In this document: positions 1 through 13,176 of the stretch, piece after piece
Numbering within the stretch: the stretch's first letter is position 1
How the letters are laid out: each line of letters opens with the position of its first letter
NCBI GenBank assembly: GCA_003255065.1
Contig: QAOA01008415.1
Span: forward strand, 1 to 64,000
DNA: 64,000 nucleotides
Direction of reading: 5' to 3'
Source of the DNA: Cercis canadensis
Taxonomy: Eukaryota; Streptophyta; Magnoliopsida; Fabales; Fabaceae
Translations under genes and position numbers: made by a program
Notes under the pieces: model-generated
What the model was told of the DNA's origin: nothing
Database searches by the model: none
The model's input: only the letters and a program-made list of their open reading frames with translations

Positions 1-160
1 ATCATTTGTTTATTCTGTTTGAGCTCCAAACATCGTTCCACTTCTTGCTTTTTTTCCATATTATTTCATATCACCATCATTCAAGTTAAAAGAATGAGCA
101 ATTTTAGACTTTCCAAGAGTTTTATCAAAATCCTATTCCAAGAAATATGATATTTCAAGA

Positions 161-542
161 GTGAGGGCTATGTAGGGGTGGTAGTGCTACACCCCCTCAG
201 TTGGGTGGATTTATGTGAGACTCATCCAATGATTTTGGTATCATTATGAAGATTTCAAAAAATTGAGCCACACAGTATGTGCCAGAATACACAGTTATTT
301 ATATAATATAAGAACGACACGATATAGGAAAACGTGCTAAGAAACAATTTTTTCAATTTTATTTTTTAGTATGTTTTCTTATATCGTGTCATTCTTATAT
401 TTTATAAGAAACTGTATGACTCAATTTTTTGAGATCTCCGCAAAGACACCAAAATCACACTATAAGTTCCATCCAAACTCACGCAACTGAGAGGGTGTAG
501 CACTACCACCCTTTAGGAGGGGGTGGTAGCATAGTGCTCACT
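161..542. mobile_element. Foldback MITE, Mutator-like
   Basis: Bases 161-206 (agtgagggctatg... gctacaccccctcagttg) pair as an imperfect inverted repeat with 484-542. The middle also pairs: TATCGTGTC at about 374 is the complement of gacacgata at about 316. The flanks tatttcaag (152-160) and tatttaaag (543-551) look like a 9-bp target duplication with one mismatch, which points to a Mutator-type element. There is no coding capacity. Confidence 0.6.
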
Positions 543-553
543 TATTTAAAGAC

Positions 554-750
554 AATATTGCTATGTCAAAAATTATATTCATTTAATTATACAAGCACAC
601 ACAATACAATTAATTTAGAAATATTCTAAAAATGCAAAAGTATTAGGTCTAAATATTGCTATGTCATAAATTATATTCATTTAATTATACAAGCACACAC
701 AATACAATTAATTTAGAAATATTCTAAAAAATGCAAAAGTATTAGGTTTA
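554..750. repeat. Tandem direct duplication, two ~98-bp units
   Basis: The unit starting aatattgctatgtc at 554 recurs at 652 with a few changes. Each unit contains the string tacaagcacacacaatacaa. Related text occurs near 15785 and 17938, so the unit comes from a dispersed repeat family. Confidence 0.8.
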
Positions 751-1039
751 AATTCTTATTCTCTCATATCTTCACCTCAAAAATCCAGTCCTATCTATTT
801 AATGAAAAAAAAAACTAATTTAGTCATTACCTTTATTTATTTATTTATTTTTCCATATAACAATCCTAAGAGTTAAATAATCAGTAATTCTAAACATTCC
901 AAGAGTTTTATCAAAACTCAAAGTCCAAATGATGTGGTATTCAAGTTAATATTGACATGATATCAATCATAAAAAAAAAAAATATCATGAAAGATATTTA
1001 AAAAGGATGAGAATGGACCACTTTCTTCCTTTTTAACAT

Positions 1040-1261
1040 GAGTTAAATTTCTTAAATTATTTTTTAAATGTCATTTTAGTCTTAATTGATTTTTGGTATT
1101 TCTTTAATTTTCAAATAATCATTTTGTCTATTAAATCAGTTTTTTAAGTGATTATTTTTAGTTCTACAAGTAATTGATTTGACAGACAATACAATTATTT
1201 AAAAATTAAAATGATATAAAAAATAAATTAATAACTAAAGTGATATTTAAAAAATAATTCA
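1040..1261. mobile_element. AT-rich palindromic MITE
   Basis: The left half (aaatgtcattttagtc at about 1065) is an imperfect inverse of the right half (actaaagtgatatttaaa at about 1235). The same design recurs at about 17540-17785, so this is a small nonautonomous foldback family. No clear target duplication was identified. Confidence 0.5.
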
Positions 1262-1682
1262 CATTCTCCAACAAACTTTCATGAGAAGATTTTCCTGTTA
1301 CCACTGCCTCTATAACACCAGTTGGCATTTACCAGTACTATACTATTCTTTTTTCTTTTTTTGTAAGTACTATACTATTCTGTATCTGAATTAGTTGTCC
1401 TGAATTTTCATATATCAATAGAAACTGAGTCAAACAAGTACAACACCATGATATACCATTTCTTTGTTAAGTGTCAAGCTTACACATTATCTATATTTAA
1501 TTCCAGATCCCGTTCATACAAGGGAATTAATATTTGCTTTTTCAGACTGAGTTTGGCTTCAGAATTCCCTTTATAAATTTACCTGTTGTGGTGCTATGTT
1601 ATTGCTAAGAGAATAAAAACAAGACACAGTGGTTAGAGTTAGAGAGACCTTGTTCCTCGGAATTGAGAAGTGGTTAAGAACA

Positions 1683-4600
1683 ATGGAAGGTGTAATGAAG
1701 CAATGGGAGGAGACAGAGAATGAGGTTCTGGAAGTGAGTTTGCGGCAACGCCAGGCTCGCCTGCAAACCAACACAATCATTGTCACAGACAATGGCATCG
1801 AAGGTAACAACACTGCAGGAACAAAAAATTTTGTATTTTTATTGAATGCTTGTGAATATGTGGGTTTCGTAGAAAAATATGTTTGAAGTCTCTTACTTGC
1901 CACTATAAGCTTAAATTTTGTAACTTGCTGCAGAATATTGGTTTCTTGTGCTTATTCTTCTTGTTCTTCTTCTGACACTCTTTGGTTGGAAAGTGTAATA
2001 AGAAACTATGAATTCATCCATTTTATCTGCATCAATTGGTTATTTTTATAATGGGTTTTTGATTATGGTTTTGAAAAAGTGGGTTTCATTAAAAAGTTTT
2101 CCCCTTACAACTACAACCTTAAATTTTCCAATTTTTCTCTTCTTCTTCTTCTTGTGTTCTTCTCATCCTCTGTTTAACAAAGTCCATTAGGGTTGGATAG
2201 TGTAAGACTGTTGTTGAATTTTTGTTGGATTTTAACAAACATCTTCATCATTCATATTCCTCCATTTTTGTTTTATTAGCTATACCCTGTTTGTGGTCCT
2301 GGCTTTTTGATATTGCCAATAAGTAGAGCTTAATGGGTTGAATTTTAGAAAAAAACAACGTAACAAGAGACAATAGTTAGTCACAGGCTCCTTATCCACA
2401 CCTTATCAGTATGGGGAAAAAAACAATATAACACACATAGACACTGAACATGATGTTTCAATAACAAAATTTGAACTAATTATCCCATAAAAAGTTTCAA
2501 ATTGTTCATAGGTGACTTAAGTGTAGTTATTTAACTAAGTGATAGCTTGTGCAATAGATCTTTAAGAAGTAAATTTCTTTTCTTCATGCTCATTCTATTC
2601 AATATTCTTGATGCAAATGTATGCTCTGGCTTCAATTTACTGATAGTAAAAATGCTCATCTAATACATTGCTTCAGCTTCTGAATTCACAAATGGTTTTA
2701 CTACTGGACTCAAAAATGGAGACCTAGATTTTTCTCCACCTAAGGTGAATTCTGGAGAAGAGGAATTGGATGTCCCAGCAGAAAATTTTGGCACCCAAAT
2801 GAAGGGTGAAATCAATCTCCAACAAGAGGAGATTGAGAAGAACAAAACTTTACTTGATTTCAATCCTCCTACTTCTGAGGATTCTACTTCTTTCAACAAT
2901 GTCACAAGTGAAGGTGGAAAAGTTAGCATAGTAAAAGAAAATGAGCAGGCAGTGAGAGAATTATATCTGGAAAGGGTGTTTCAAAAGCCAGAAACACATG
3001 GATTCTATTGTCCCAATTGTAATGCTTGTATCCAGAAGGTCTTAATTCAAAATCAAGAGTTGGAAAATACTAGAGCTCCTGCACAGCAACCTCAGCAAAT
3101 TGATACATTCAGATGCTCATCATGCTTCAGTTTCCTCATTCCAATAGGTACTTATTTTACACTCTCTGATATGATATCCAGTTTGTTTCTGCAGTATAAA
3201 GAAGCTGATATAATTACATATAGAACTTGTTCATGATGGTGATGATGATGGCTTTTGTTATTATTTGGTAAGAATCAGACCTGGGTCTCCTAAAAAAAAA
3301 ACAGTGCAAATAAAAAATTTATTGGCATTGTGTTCATTCTTTACCCCTCTAATTTCTTCCATCTTTTACAATCACTCAGTCTCCTTTAGTGGTGTTTTTA
3401 CCCAATGTTCATAATGGTCTGACCCTACTTCATGTACATCATCTGCTGGCAACCAAATATATTTTAATAATTCTATATCAGTTAGGTTCTGAATTGCCAA
3501 CAGATTTGAACCATATTAAAGGATTTGGATCCGATCATGTTACATGACTTATGTTTAATTCATCTGAACCATTGACAGTTTACTACCACATAAATATTTC
3601 CTCTCAACATGAGTCATGTAAAATGACCAGATTCAAATCCCATATAATTAAATAAACACTCACATACATAAAAACCAACCAATACACTACATGTTCTGTC
3701 ATTTAGTAGCTTTTAGTTCTTAGTTGATCTATGTCATGAAATCAAATATGACTTGGACTTCAAATTCATCTATGGTTTTGAACAGGCAGTTGGTTGTTTC
3801 CGAGATTGGTACCTAAAGAGGATGAAGCACCAAATGATGAAGGTACTGTATTTCCTGTAAAATCTACTGTGATTCTTTGGTTTTTGGAACTGTCAATACA
3901 ATTTCTTATAACAACTTCAAATATAGGAGTGCCAGATTCATCAAATGACTTGAAACAAGGACTGCGCGATCAAACAGCGAAAGATGGACCAGAAAATAAG
4001 ACTCCAGGACCTGATCAGTCTGTAAGAGTGAACCTACCTGTAGCCAGAAATCCCTTAGAACTGGCATTTAACACTCTAGTTGATTCAGGAAAGCAAATCC
4101 TGCAGCTTGAACAAGTTATCACTGATGGTGCAAATAAAGTAGCCAGTGAAGTAGGAGATCAAATCACAGGTAGAGTCAGTGGATAGTTTCCAAATAATTA
4201 TCTTATTTCAAACTGATATATATGAAGTGATTGTTTGCAAAATATATTTATATGGAACTCGTAATTTATATTGATTTTCTTGTTGTACTCTAATTTTGTT
4301 TCTTCCACACAGTAGTTTTTACTTTCTAACAATCATAGGCTATTTGTTAATTACTTTATCTGCAGATCTAGGAAGTAATATTGAGAAAGATATCAAAGTG
4401 ACAGATTCATCAAATCACTTGAGTGGAATCCTACAAGACAAAGGTGCTAAAGATGCATCAAGAAATAAATATTCAGTGGTAGATTGGGCAGTTATATCTG
4501 GTGCTTTTGTGACCACTGGTACCAAACAAACTGAAATTGATTCCACTGAAAATGTGAAACAACAGCCACAGCTTGAACAGGTTATAGTTGATGGAGTATA

Positions 4601-6358
4601 CAAATTTGCTAATGAGGTTGGAGATGCATATAGAGGTATGTGTGATAACTTGTAATGCAAGTTTTAAAATATGAATAAATCATTGGGGGCTGTATTTTTG
4701 CAAGAAAGCAAAACTTGGTGGATGCAATTTATTGGTTGATTTTAAGTATTATACTACTTATGAGTCTCCATGTTCACATTAATAGCGCTTCATTTTAAAG
4801 ATGATATCAATAATTAATATCCTATCATTAAATCCTGTTTATCATAGCTTGTGGTCATTATTATTTTACTTTATAGGTAACATGCACAATAATTTATTGC
4901 AACTAAATAATAACTGTACTTATTTAGCAGTGCCAGCTGAAGCAGCACTTCCTGAAAGCACCAGAGTTGTTGCTAGAACAGAGACAGAAGTGATTCAAGA
5001 ACAAGAAATGAGTAAGACATGGGAAATTCTAAAAAGCATTGTATATGGTGGTCTAGCAGAATCAATAGCAAGCCTTAGTATTGTGACATCTGCAGCAAGT
5101 GCTGATGCTACCACATGTAAGAATTAAATCTCATCTCTTTTTTTTTTTTTTTTTTTCCCTTCTTCCTTACCATTGCTTCTGAAATAATCATTCTGAAAAA
5201 AAAAAAAAAATTCCAGTGGAAAAGGAACTTATACATAAGTTTAAATTTTGGTAAGTTACAAGTTTTCGTGAACATTTTTTCATTCTAATGGCATAATTAA
5301 TAATAATTTCTAAGGGAAATACATGTATATCTGACACAACGACAGGTATTAGAGTTCCATGTACATATTACTTTAAAATACAAGTTATGTTTTCTCCTAG
5401 AACGTAAGTGGTGCTAGTTAATTCATTGAGCTAATGATATCTTATTCACCAATTTATATTTGCAGTAAACATTGTGGCTCTGGCATTAGCAAACCTGATT
5501 GGTGGACTTTTCATCCTTGTCCATAATGTGAGTTATGTTCAAATTTTTATCAGAGTTCTCCACATTACGTGAATTTCTCTATCAAACATATTGAACATGT
5601 TATGCCTGAATTTGATGACACTGTATTAGAGCTTGTCTGTTCACATAACATGCATTTCTTACATTTAGAACTTATAATGTTATACATATATTTGCAGCTT
5701 TGGGAACTGAAAACTGAGGAACCTATAAGAGCCAATTACACTCAAACAAATGTAGCAAAGGATAGATACTATGAGTTACTGGGGAAGAAGGAGAATTTCT
5801 TTCTTCATGCCACTTTTGCTATATTATCATTCCTTCTTTTTGGATTAGTGCCACCATTAGTCTATGGCTTCTCATTCTATGAGAGTGGCAACAAGGATTT
5901 CAAGCTTGCAGCTGTTGCAGGAGCTTCTCTATTATGCATCACACTGCTTGCTATTGCAAAGGCTTACATCCAGAGGCCAACCANTCCTTCATGCCACTTT
6001 TGCTATATTATCATTCCTTCTTTTTGGATTAGTGCCACCATTAGTGTATGGCTTCTCATTCTATGAGAGTGGCAACAAGGATTTCAAGCTTGCAGCTGTT
6101 GCAGGAGCTTCTCTATTATGCATCACACTGCTTGCTATTGCAAAGGCTTACATCCAGAGGCCAACCAAGTATCTGACATACTTAAAAACAGTACTATTTT
6201 ATGTTAGCACTGCTGCTATGGCTTCAATTGTTTCTTACCTAGCTGGTGACCTCATCAAGAAACTCATTGAGAAGCTTGGATGGTTTGAGTCAAGCTCAAA
6301 TTTCGCGCTGCCCCTTCCTAAGATGAGTATAGAGAAACACACATGGGGATCATACTGA
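1683..6358 (+). CDS. Membrane protein of ER body-like (MEB) protein, eight exons
   Basis: Eight exons can be read: 1683-1803, 2677-3147, 3786-3842, 3927-4169, 4366-4635, 4931-5116, 5466-5527 and 5698-6358. All have AG/GT borders. They join in one frame to about 628 residues once the 184-bp artefact in exon 8 is discounted. The start is the ATG at 1683 (MEGVMKQWEE). An acidic N-terminal half holds a zinc-ribbon-like pair, CPNC near residue 152 and CSSC near 187. The C-terminal ~170 residues carry four or five hydrophobic segments (such as FAILSFLLFGLVPPLVYGF) in a VIT1/CCC1-like arrangement. Known relatives, Arabidopsis MEB1/MEB2, sit in ER-body membranes and have been linked to iron or manganese transport. 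Family assignment is by recognised C-terminal text; substrate and location are inferred. Exons 4 and 5 look like a tandem exon duplication. Confidence 0.85.
5802..6167 (+). repeat. Exon-8 duplication around a single N (assembly artefact)
   Basis: Bases 5802-5983 are repeated almost exactly at 5985-6167, with a single N at 5984 between them. The offset is 184 bp, so the second copy is in another frame and breaks the protein. Removing one copy restores a continuous reading frame from FFLHATFAIL to the stop at 6358. This looks like two overlapping contig ends joined without merging, not biology. Confidence 0.85.
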
Positions 6359-6719
6359 TATTGTTATAAATTACTCAACACATTGCCTGGAATAATCTTG
6401 TCATGTAATGTACTATTGATTGAAGCATTGATTTTTTCAGTTTTTGTCTTCATATTTTTCTTGCCTTATTTTGTTTTCTTGGTCGGAAGAAGGGGAGAGG
6501 GCATTTCTTTTTTTGTCACAAATGAGCGCAAAGTGATAAAAAATGAGGATGGAAGGGTTGAACCCCTAACATCAAATATCTTGGTTTCTATGACCAAGGA
6601 AGGTACCATTACAGGTCATTTTGCGAAGGAAGGGGCATTTCTATTGTTTCATATAAAAAGACTTGATGTTGGCTTTGACATTGGTATAGAATTTGAGATA
6701 CTCTACTTTAGCTCATAAA

Positions 6720-8780
6720 TAAAAGGGATAACCAAATATATTTTGATGTACATTAGACCAAATTGTAAACATTTTGAATTGTTTCTTCACCTAGGTCGAA
6801 AACACAATTTTCTTTTAATAAAAAAGAACAAGCTTGATAACAAATTGTGACTCAACTTATGACGATGCCTGATCTGAGCTAAAGGTCGAGAAGATGAATG
6901 AGGTCGGGCCGAAGGAGTATTAACTACACTGTAACACAAGTGAACTAAAAATCTAGTGGCAATACCGAAACTCCGAAACTTAAGTTAGTATGATGCGAGC
7001 TAAAAAAAATAATAAATGTTAAGGGAAACCAAAAGTTTATATACCTGTTGCTGAAAACTATTTATAAAGAATGATTAAAGGATATGATAGGAATATCCAA
7101 GATAAATATTTGGTGATGTGGGCCTTTGATGAAATAGGCTTGAATGTAATGGGCCAAAAAGATTTTGTATCTACAACTTACTAATAACTCAATAAGTTTG
7201 GCCTTCTAAACAAAATGATCTAAAAAAATTGACTTATTTGATGCTTGAGATATGTTTGATTCATTGGACTCTTTGACCAGAGTTAGCTCAATTTTCATCT
7301 GAAAAGGGAGGAAATAAGTCAATCCTCACATGAAGCTTACTTAAGTAACACTAACATGTAACATGGGTTCCTTCTTCTTCCTTAAAGCATATGCAGGCAT
7401 GGAAATGAACAATTAGGTCCTGTGAATATGAGATGCTACCATATTCACAAAAGTAGGCTAAACATGTCATATAACCTAGAGGAAGGGTATATCCAAGCAC
7501 ATATGCTAGAACAAATCAATCATATTAGAGCCAAAAATTTTCATGGGAGGGTGTACTTCACATTCTATGGCTTTGGTAAGAGAAATCAAGATTCTATAAT
7601 TTTATCATGAACGGATTTTATTTTTAATTTTCAAATTAAACTTTTAAAATTCAATTTGGATTCGTGTACAAGAGTTTTATATAGTAGCAAACACTATGCT
7701 ATCGTGTATATTAAAAGATTTTGATGTCAATAAAATATCTTAGTATAGTACTTTTTAATCAAGTAATAGTAATGTAAAATTTTATTCAAACTCTTAAACA
7801 AATACAAAATATTTCATTTTCTAGCAAGACACGTTACAATCAAATGTAATGCATGTGCTCTTTCCATTAAACATGCACTAACACCCTATCATTTCTACTT
7901 TTAAGAACATGTTCACATTCTTATATTGCGGCAAAACTATTATAAAAAGAACATCTTGCTTATTTATTACTATCTCATGTTGATAAGTTAATTTGAGTGG
8001 AGGTTACTCTATTTTAAAGTTAGAGTATATCACATACCTAAATAAGAACTTATAGTGATATTTATTTATTGCTTATTAAAAAATACTACTAGTTGAATGA
8101 ATTGAATCTATGTCTTACAAACGAAGTGCTTAATCTTTATTAATTAAACCAACTAAACAAATCTCCATTGACTTAATCAATTAGTTTCTAACTAATATAT
8201 ATTATTTTACTTTTCAAAANTTTTATCTGCTTGAATTTTATGAAAAAACTCTAAAATAATTATTTAACAATAAAAAATTGTTTTTCTATTAATTATAACT
8301 TAATTATGTTTAAATAGCTATTTAACATTTAAAAATTATTTTTTCTATATCACATCAGCATGATAATAATAAAAAAAATTAATTTTTTTGTGTCACGTCA
8401 ATATGCTGTTAGGTTGACTAACAGAAGAACTAAAATTGAAAAACTCAATAAAATAAGAGAATTAAATCATTCACTTTTAAAAATAGAAGACTGACTCATA
8501 AAAATTAATAAAATAGATAGACCAAAACTATTAATAAGTCTTAAAAATACTTTCACAAAATGATTTTTAAATTTTAACAAATATTTATTATTATATGGTA
8601 CGAGAATTTGATGTATAAAACTTAATGGCATAAAAGACATTAGTAAATTTTAAAGATGACTTTATTATCACTTGTTACACGTTGTTTGGTATATAATTAT
8701 TATATTTAAATATAAATAAAATAATTATATATTTCAATAATAATATAAAATAATAAACTAAACTCTTACAACAATAATAA
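6720..8780. other. Intergenic DNA with a dispersed ~300-bp repeat; no gene seen
   Basis: Bases 6860-7190 match 15045-15345 at moderate identity (shared strings cttaagttagtatg, atgtgggccttt and ctatttata). This looks like a dispersed LTR-type fragment. The rest is AT-rich with no convincing reading frame. A single N lies at 8220; no flanking duplication is visible there. Bases 8675-9165 should hold the promoter and 5' UTR of the next gene, including a CT microsatellite at about 8913-8935. Confidence 0.6.
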
Positions 8781-9165
8781 AATATAAAATAAACCAAAAA
8801 AGGAGGCATCTGACACGCGCTCACGCGTGTCAATAATAGCCTAGTAGTTTCTTTTATTACGAGCCCAGTTCTCCAAGCAAATACACTTCCCAGTCTTCTT
8901 CTCCACTCCACTTCTATTTCTCTCTCTCTCTCTCTACAAGGATTTTTGTTTTTCCACCTATATTCCAGCTAGTAATATCACGCTCTTTACTCATTTCACG
9001 ACCATCACGTCTCTCCCTCTATTCTCTCTCTGACATTTTGTTTCTACAGAGAAAGCAGAATGCTTATACTTGCAGAGCACCCACTAGGTTGGAACTGAAA
9101 TGCTTCTACTACATTTTCTAGATCCAAGTTTCTGAAGATACCCATTACTCCTCTACCTCATAGAA

Positions 9166-12100
9166 ATGGGTGTTCTTACAGAATCATGGTGTTTCTGCAA
9201 AGGAGTGAGCAAAATCGAGCGGATGAAGGCCGCTATTTTCTCCGGCAAAGGCCAAGCCATGGCCAGAATCTCGAATGCCGCTAATGGGATCTCCGGCACC
9301 GGATTCTTGATCCATCGGAACCTGCTCTTGACAACCCATGCTAACCTTCCCTCCGTGGTTGCTGCTGAGAGCTCCGAGATCCGGCTTCAGAATGGCGTGG
9401 CTGCAAGCCTTGTTCCCCATAGGTACCCACTGCCCACATTTCTGATTTTTGTTATGATTGCGTTCTAATTGTTGAAGTCATTAAGGAAAAAGAGATTTTT
9501 TTTTAGTGGGTGTCTAGAAAATTAGAAATTAGTGAGCAATAATGGTTATTGTAGGCTCAGTTAGAGTGGTTTATTTTCTACACTTTTGCTGTGTGTTCTC
9601 ATAGTGGATTCAATAATTGTCTTTTGCTAATTCATTATGCATTCTCCTGTTTTGGTCTGCTTATATTTTGCACCTTTATGAGGCAACCTGGTTCTAATTG
9701 TTGGAGTAATTAAGGGAAACGATAGGTAAGTGAGTGAAATTGGATTTTTTTTGGTGGGGATCTGTAGAAATTAGTGGGCAATATGGTTATTGTAGGCTCA
9801 TAGTAGATAGGAAACCTGGTTCTACCCTTTTGCTGTGGGTTTTCATATTGGATTCAATAATTGGCTTTTGCTAATTCATTATGCTGTCTCCTGTTTTGGG
9901 TTGCTTACATTTTCCACCTTTATGAGGCAACCTGGTTGTATAAGTAGAATTGGTGAGTGGAACTTATCATTTCGCTTTTGGGATGCTCTAATGTTGCCGA
10001 GTTGCTTTTTTAAGAAACATTATAACTATTGGTAGCTTTCAGTTGTTTTATGAATACAAATTGAAGAGTAAAGTGGATATTTCTGGGGAAAGACATTCTT
10101 GGGGAGGATATTGTTCTCCTTTTTATTAAAAGAAAAAAAATTTGTTCCATAAGTTTCGTAACTATTTCCCTTATTAGGCTTTGTATTTGTAAGCTCACTA
10201 GGCCTTTGTTGCTTTGTAGCACATATTTGTTATGCCTTTGTTTTGTTAACTCAGTTATTAAGGTTATCTTCTCTAAGTTTTGGTCTTGATCTTTGGAGAC
10301 ACTATATCTTTCTTGTTATCCATATATCAGTTCAACGTATTCTCCAACATGAACATCTTGTCTCTAACTTTGGTTCATTAGACAATATAGTCTTCCCCTG
10401 TTGACTTTTCTTTTACTGCAACTGAATGAATGTTAAGATATTTTATGTAGTACTGATTTGTTATAGAATTAGAGGCTGTGCCTAATATTGGTGAATTCAT
10501 CTGGGATGTTTATATAACATAAGAATGGTGTTTATGGTTCTATTCCTTCTTTTGGAAAAAACCAGGATCATGTGATTTCATTTCCATTTTGTAATTCATA
10601 TTACACCTTTGTTGCATGCTCTCATATTTGCATGCACAATCATTCATGGTTTTCAATTTAAAAATACCCTCACACACTCATCTAACAAGCAGATGGCTAG
10701 AGCTAGCAACTACATAACATGGAGTCTTTCAGATATTTGGTTTGAATTATTGTTAATTTATTGCAATCATAAATATAGCCATAAACATTGACATGAATTA
10801 ATGATGGCTGGAGTCCTAAGATAATCTGAAGGGGAATATGTCAAGTATCTAATAGATTTTGTTATAATTGTGTTCCTGTTGAGCTTAATTTTCTCATATT
10901 ACAGAAAAGTTTCTTTCTTTGACTTTAATTCATGTTCATGTTATTCGAGCATGCACGTCAAAATAGATGCTGATAAGGTGGCTGTATAGTCAGTAACACG
11001 TTATCTGCATTTGCTCATGATCTACTATGTGCATATAGTAGCATAGAGTAGTGCATATCTTGTTTTGCTATGCTTAAGTTTTATTGAGAATTCATGTATG
11101 TGGGAAAAAAAAAAAAAAACAAGAGTTACAGATTGAGAAACCAAATTATTGTTTTATATTCAACAGGTTTGATAACTCAAAATCTTCGAAGTTCAATTCT
11201 TTCCAACATAATGTGAAGCTTTTCTAAACTTCGAAGTCACTATATCCCGTAGTTCTCCTTCCAACATGTGGAAGGTGAGGTACAGTTCCTGCTCTTCTTG
11301 TTTCCTAAGTCAAAGCTTTGATATGGAGTTATTGGTTTCATGAGATTTAGAAACTCTGATGTCTTGAGCTTGTTCCCTTGGTATTTGTAGCAACAGTTTC
11401 TCATTAGATGACGTATTTTATAAGTGTGAAGAAGTCATATGAATGTTACTATTGCATATAGTTTAAGGAATGGAGAGTGGATGGAAGTGTGAAGAAGTCA
11501 TGTAATTTTCATGCATGTCATATTTTCATATTTGCATAGTAGCTGGCTCTCAAGTAGAGTTGAATATGTCATGCATGTCAAATTTTCATGGTAATCAATA
11601 TGCAAGAAATCTTGTTCCAGATTTGATCTGTCTAATATTTGAAGTTCTTGTTTTATTAAGCATAAGAGATAACTGGAATCTAGTAATAATTCATAGCTCT
11701 ATTGTAAAAGACTAATGGGAGGAAGAATGATCTGTGGCAGTTGTTAAATGACTATATTTTAGCAGTGGGTTAATCTTATTCCTTTGACCTGTTTTCAGGT
11801 TTTTCATTACAAGCTCTGTATTAGATCTTACGATAGTGGGTTTAGATGATGCGGATGGAGAATCAAATGCTCAGGGTCAGTGCCCTCACTACTTGAAAAC
11901 CTGTTCTAAAACCAATCTGGATCTGGGAAGTGTAGTTTACCTTTTAGGTTTCACAGAGAAACAGGAGCTCACTGTTGGTGAAGGAAAGGTGGTCATAGCC
12001 ACTGACAATCTTATAAAGCTCTCAACTGATGGGATCATATGGAACCCAGGTTCTGCTGGGTTTGATGTACATGGCAATCTAGCATTTATGATTTGTGATC

Positions 12101-13176
12101 CTATGAAATTAGCCACTTCCCCAAATACCAAATCCTCCTCAACCTCTTCGTCATCCTCCTCCTCTTGGAAGAAGGATCTCCCTATGCAATTTGGTATACC
12201 TATTCCTGTCATATGTGATTGGTTAAACCAGCATTGGGAAGGCAGTCTCGATGAGCTTAACAAACCAAAGTTACCACTCATTCGGTTGATGTCCACGGGC
12301 CAGAAGAGTGAGCATTCATGTGCTTCCTTCACAATGCGACCAGTTTTCAAGTCAACGGAGGGTGATAATGATGGCACCCCATCTTCATCAAATAATGTCT
12401 CGAAACCAAAGGATCAGGGACCAAGCTCTTCTGCTGTTGGTAACACTGTTGAAGAAGAAAGCTTGACAACTAATCCTAATGCTGCACATGTACAGGGAAT
12501 TCCCACTCCAGAAATATATGAATCACCAAGGTTAACTGCTATTCCTGTCAGAAAGAAAGACAATACACAAATACAGCTTTTGGACATCAATTTTCCTCCA
12601 AGGATTGCCAAACCTGCTGTTTTGTCACAATCTCCCAATAAACTGTGTCCAAAGTCTGCTGAGAATCATGTCGAGGAATGTTTACCTGAAAACCAATTGG
12701 AAGAACATTACCTGGACAGAAGGCCGGCAAGTCTTAGTGCAGAGGTTGCCTCAACAGGTTCTGTAAATGGAGCCCAAAGTGAGGTTCAGTCTAGTTCATC
12801 TCCAATACAGGTATCAGAGATGCACAATGGGTATAGCAGCGAAGAGGAGACCATGTACTCTGCAGAAACAGCCGAGAGTCGAAACTACACGAGCCCTAGA
12901 GAGGTAAAGTTTCAGCAAGTGGGAAGGAGCCAGAGTTGTGTTAGTTACAATAGATGGGGGCCTACTCAAAGGAACCCTGCAGCTCGCAGGACTATGCTAG
13001 AAAACCAGAGGAGCTTCATTCATGGGAAGAAGATGTATTCACAAGGTGCAACTTCTCAGAGGAGTAATGACTATTTCAGCCCCACTGTCTCCTCCATCAT
13101 GAAGAGAAACACCTCAGAGCAGACAATCAGACCTCGGCAAATTGCTGTTCATTCTTCACCAAAATGGAATTTTTGA
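9166..13176 (+). CDS. Trypsin-fold (PA clan) plant protein, two exons
   Basis: Exon 1 is 9166-9422 and exon 2 is 11799-13176, joined through AG (9421-9422) plus G (11799) as an Arg codon, giving 544 residues. The N-terminus MGVLTESWCFCKGV is typical of a conserved plant family annotated as trypsin-like serine/cysteine protease domain proteins. Candidate triad positions are His58 in LLLTTH, Asp95 in VLDLTIVG and Ser171 in NPGSAGFD. The serine motif departs from the usual GDSGG. After about residue 240 the protein becomes a low-complexity Ser/Pro/Asn-rich tail, with a further conserved stretch near the C-terminus (SYNRWGPTQRNPAARR). No signal peptide is apparent, so it is probably intracellular. 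Whether it has protease activity cannot be told. The 2.4-kb intron contains a 230-bp tandem duplication. Confidence 0.85.
9463..9935 (+). repeat. Tandem duplication inside the intron, two ~230-bp copies
   Basis: Copy one (from ttctaattgttgaagtc, 9463) and copy two (from ttctaattgttggagta, 9691) share most of their length. Both include ttgctaattcattatgc and tatgaggcaacctgg. Divergence is moderate, so the event is old. It lies wholly inside the intron of the trypsin-fold gene and should not affect the protein. Confidence 0.8.

Noticed and set aside
5569..6066. Reading frame joining an intron to the first copy of MEB exon 8
   Set aside because: It crosses the intron-exon border at 5698 and the N at 5984. 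The real exon starts at 5698 and uses a single copy of the duplicated block.
11161..11230. Alternative exon after an acceptor-like caacag in the trypsin-fold gene intron
   Set aside because: It leads to a stop within a few codons. The acceptor at 11799 restores the conserved FFITSSVLDLTIVG.
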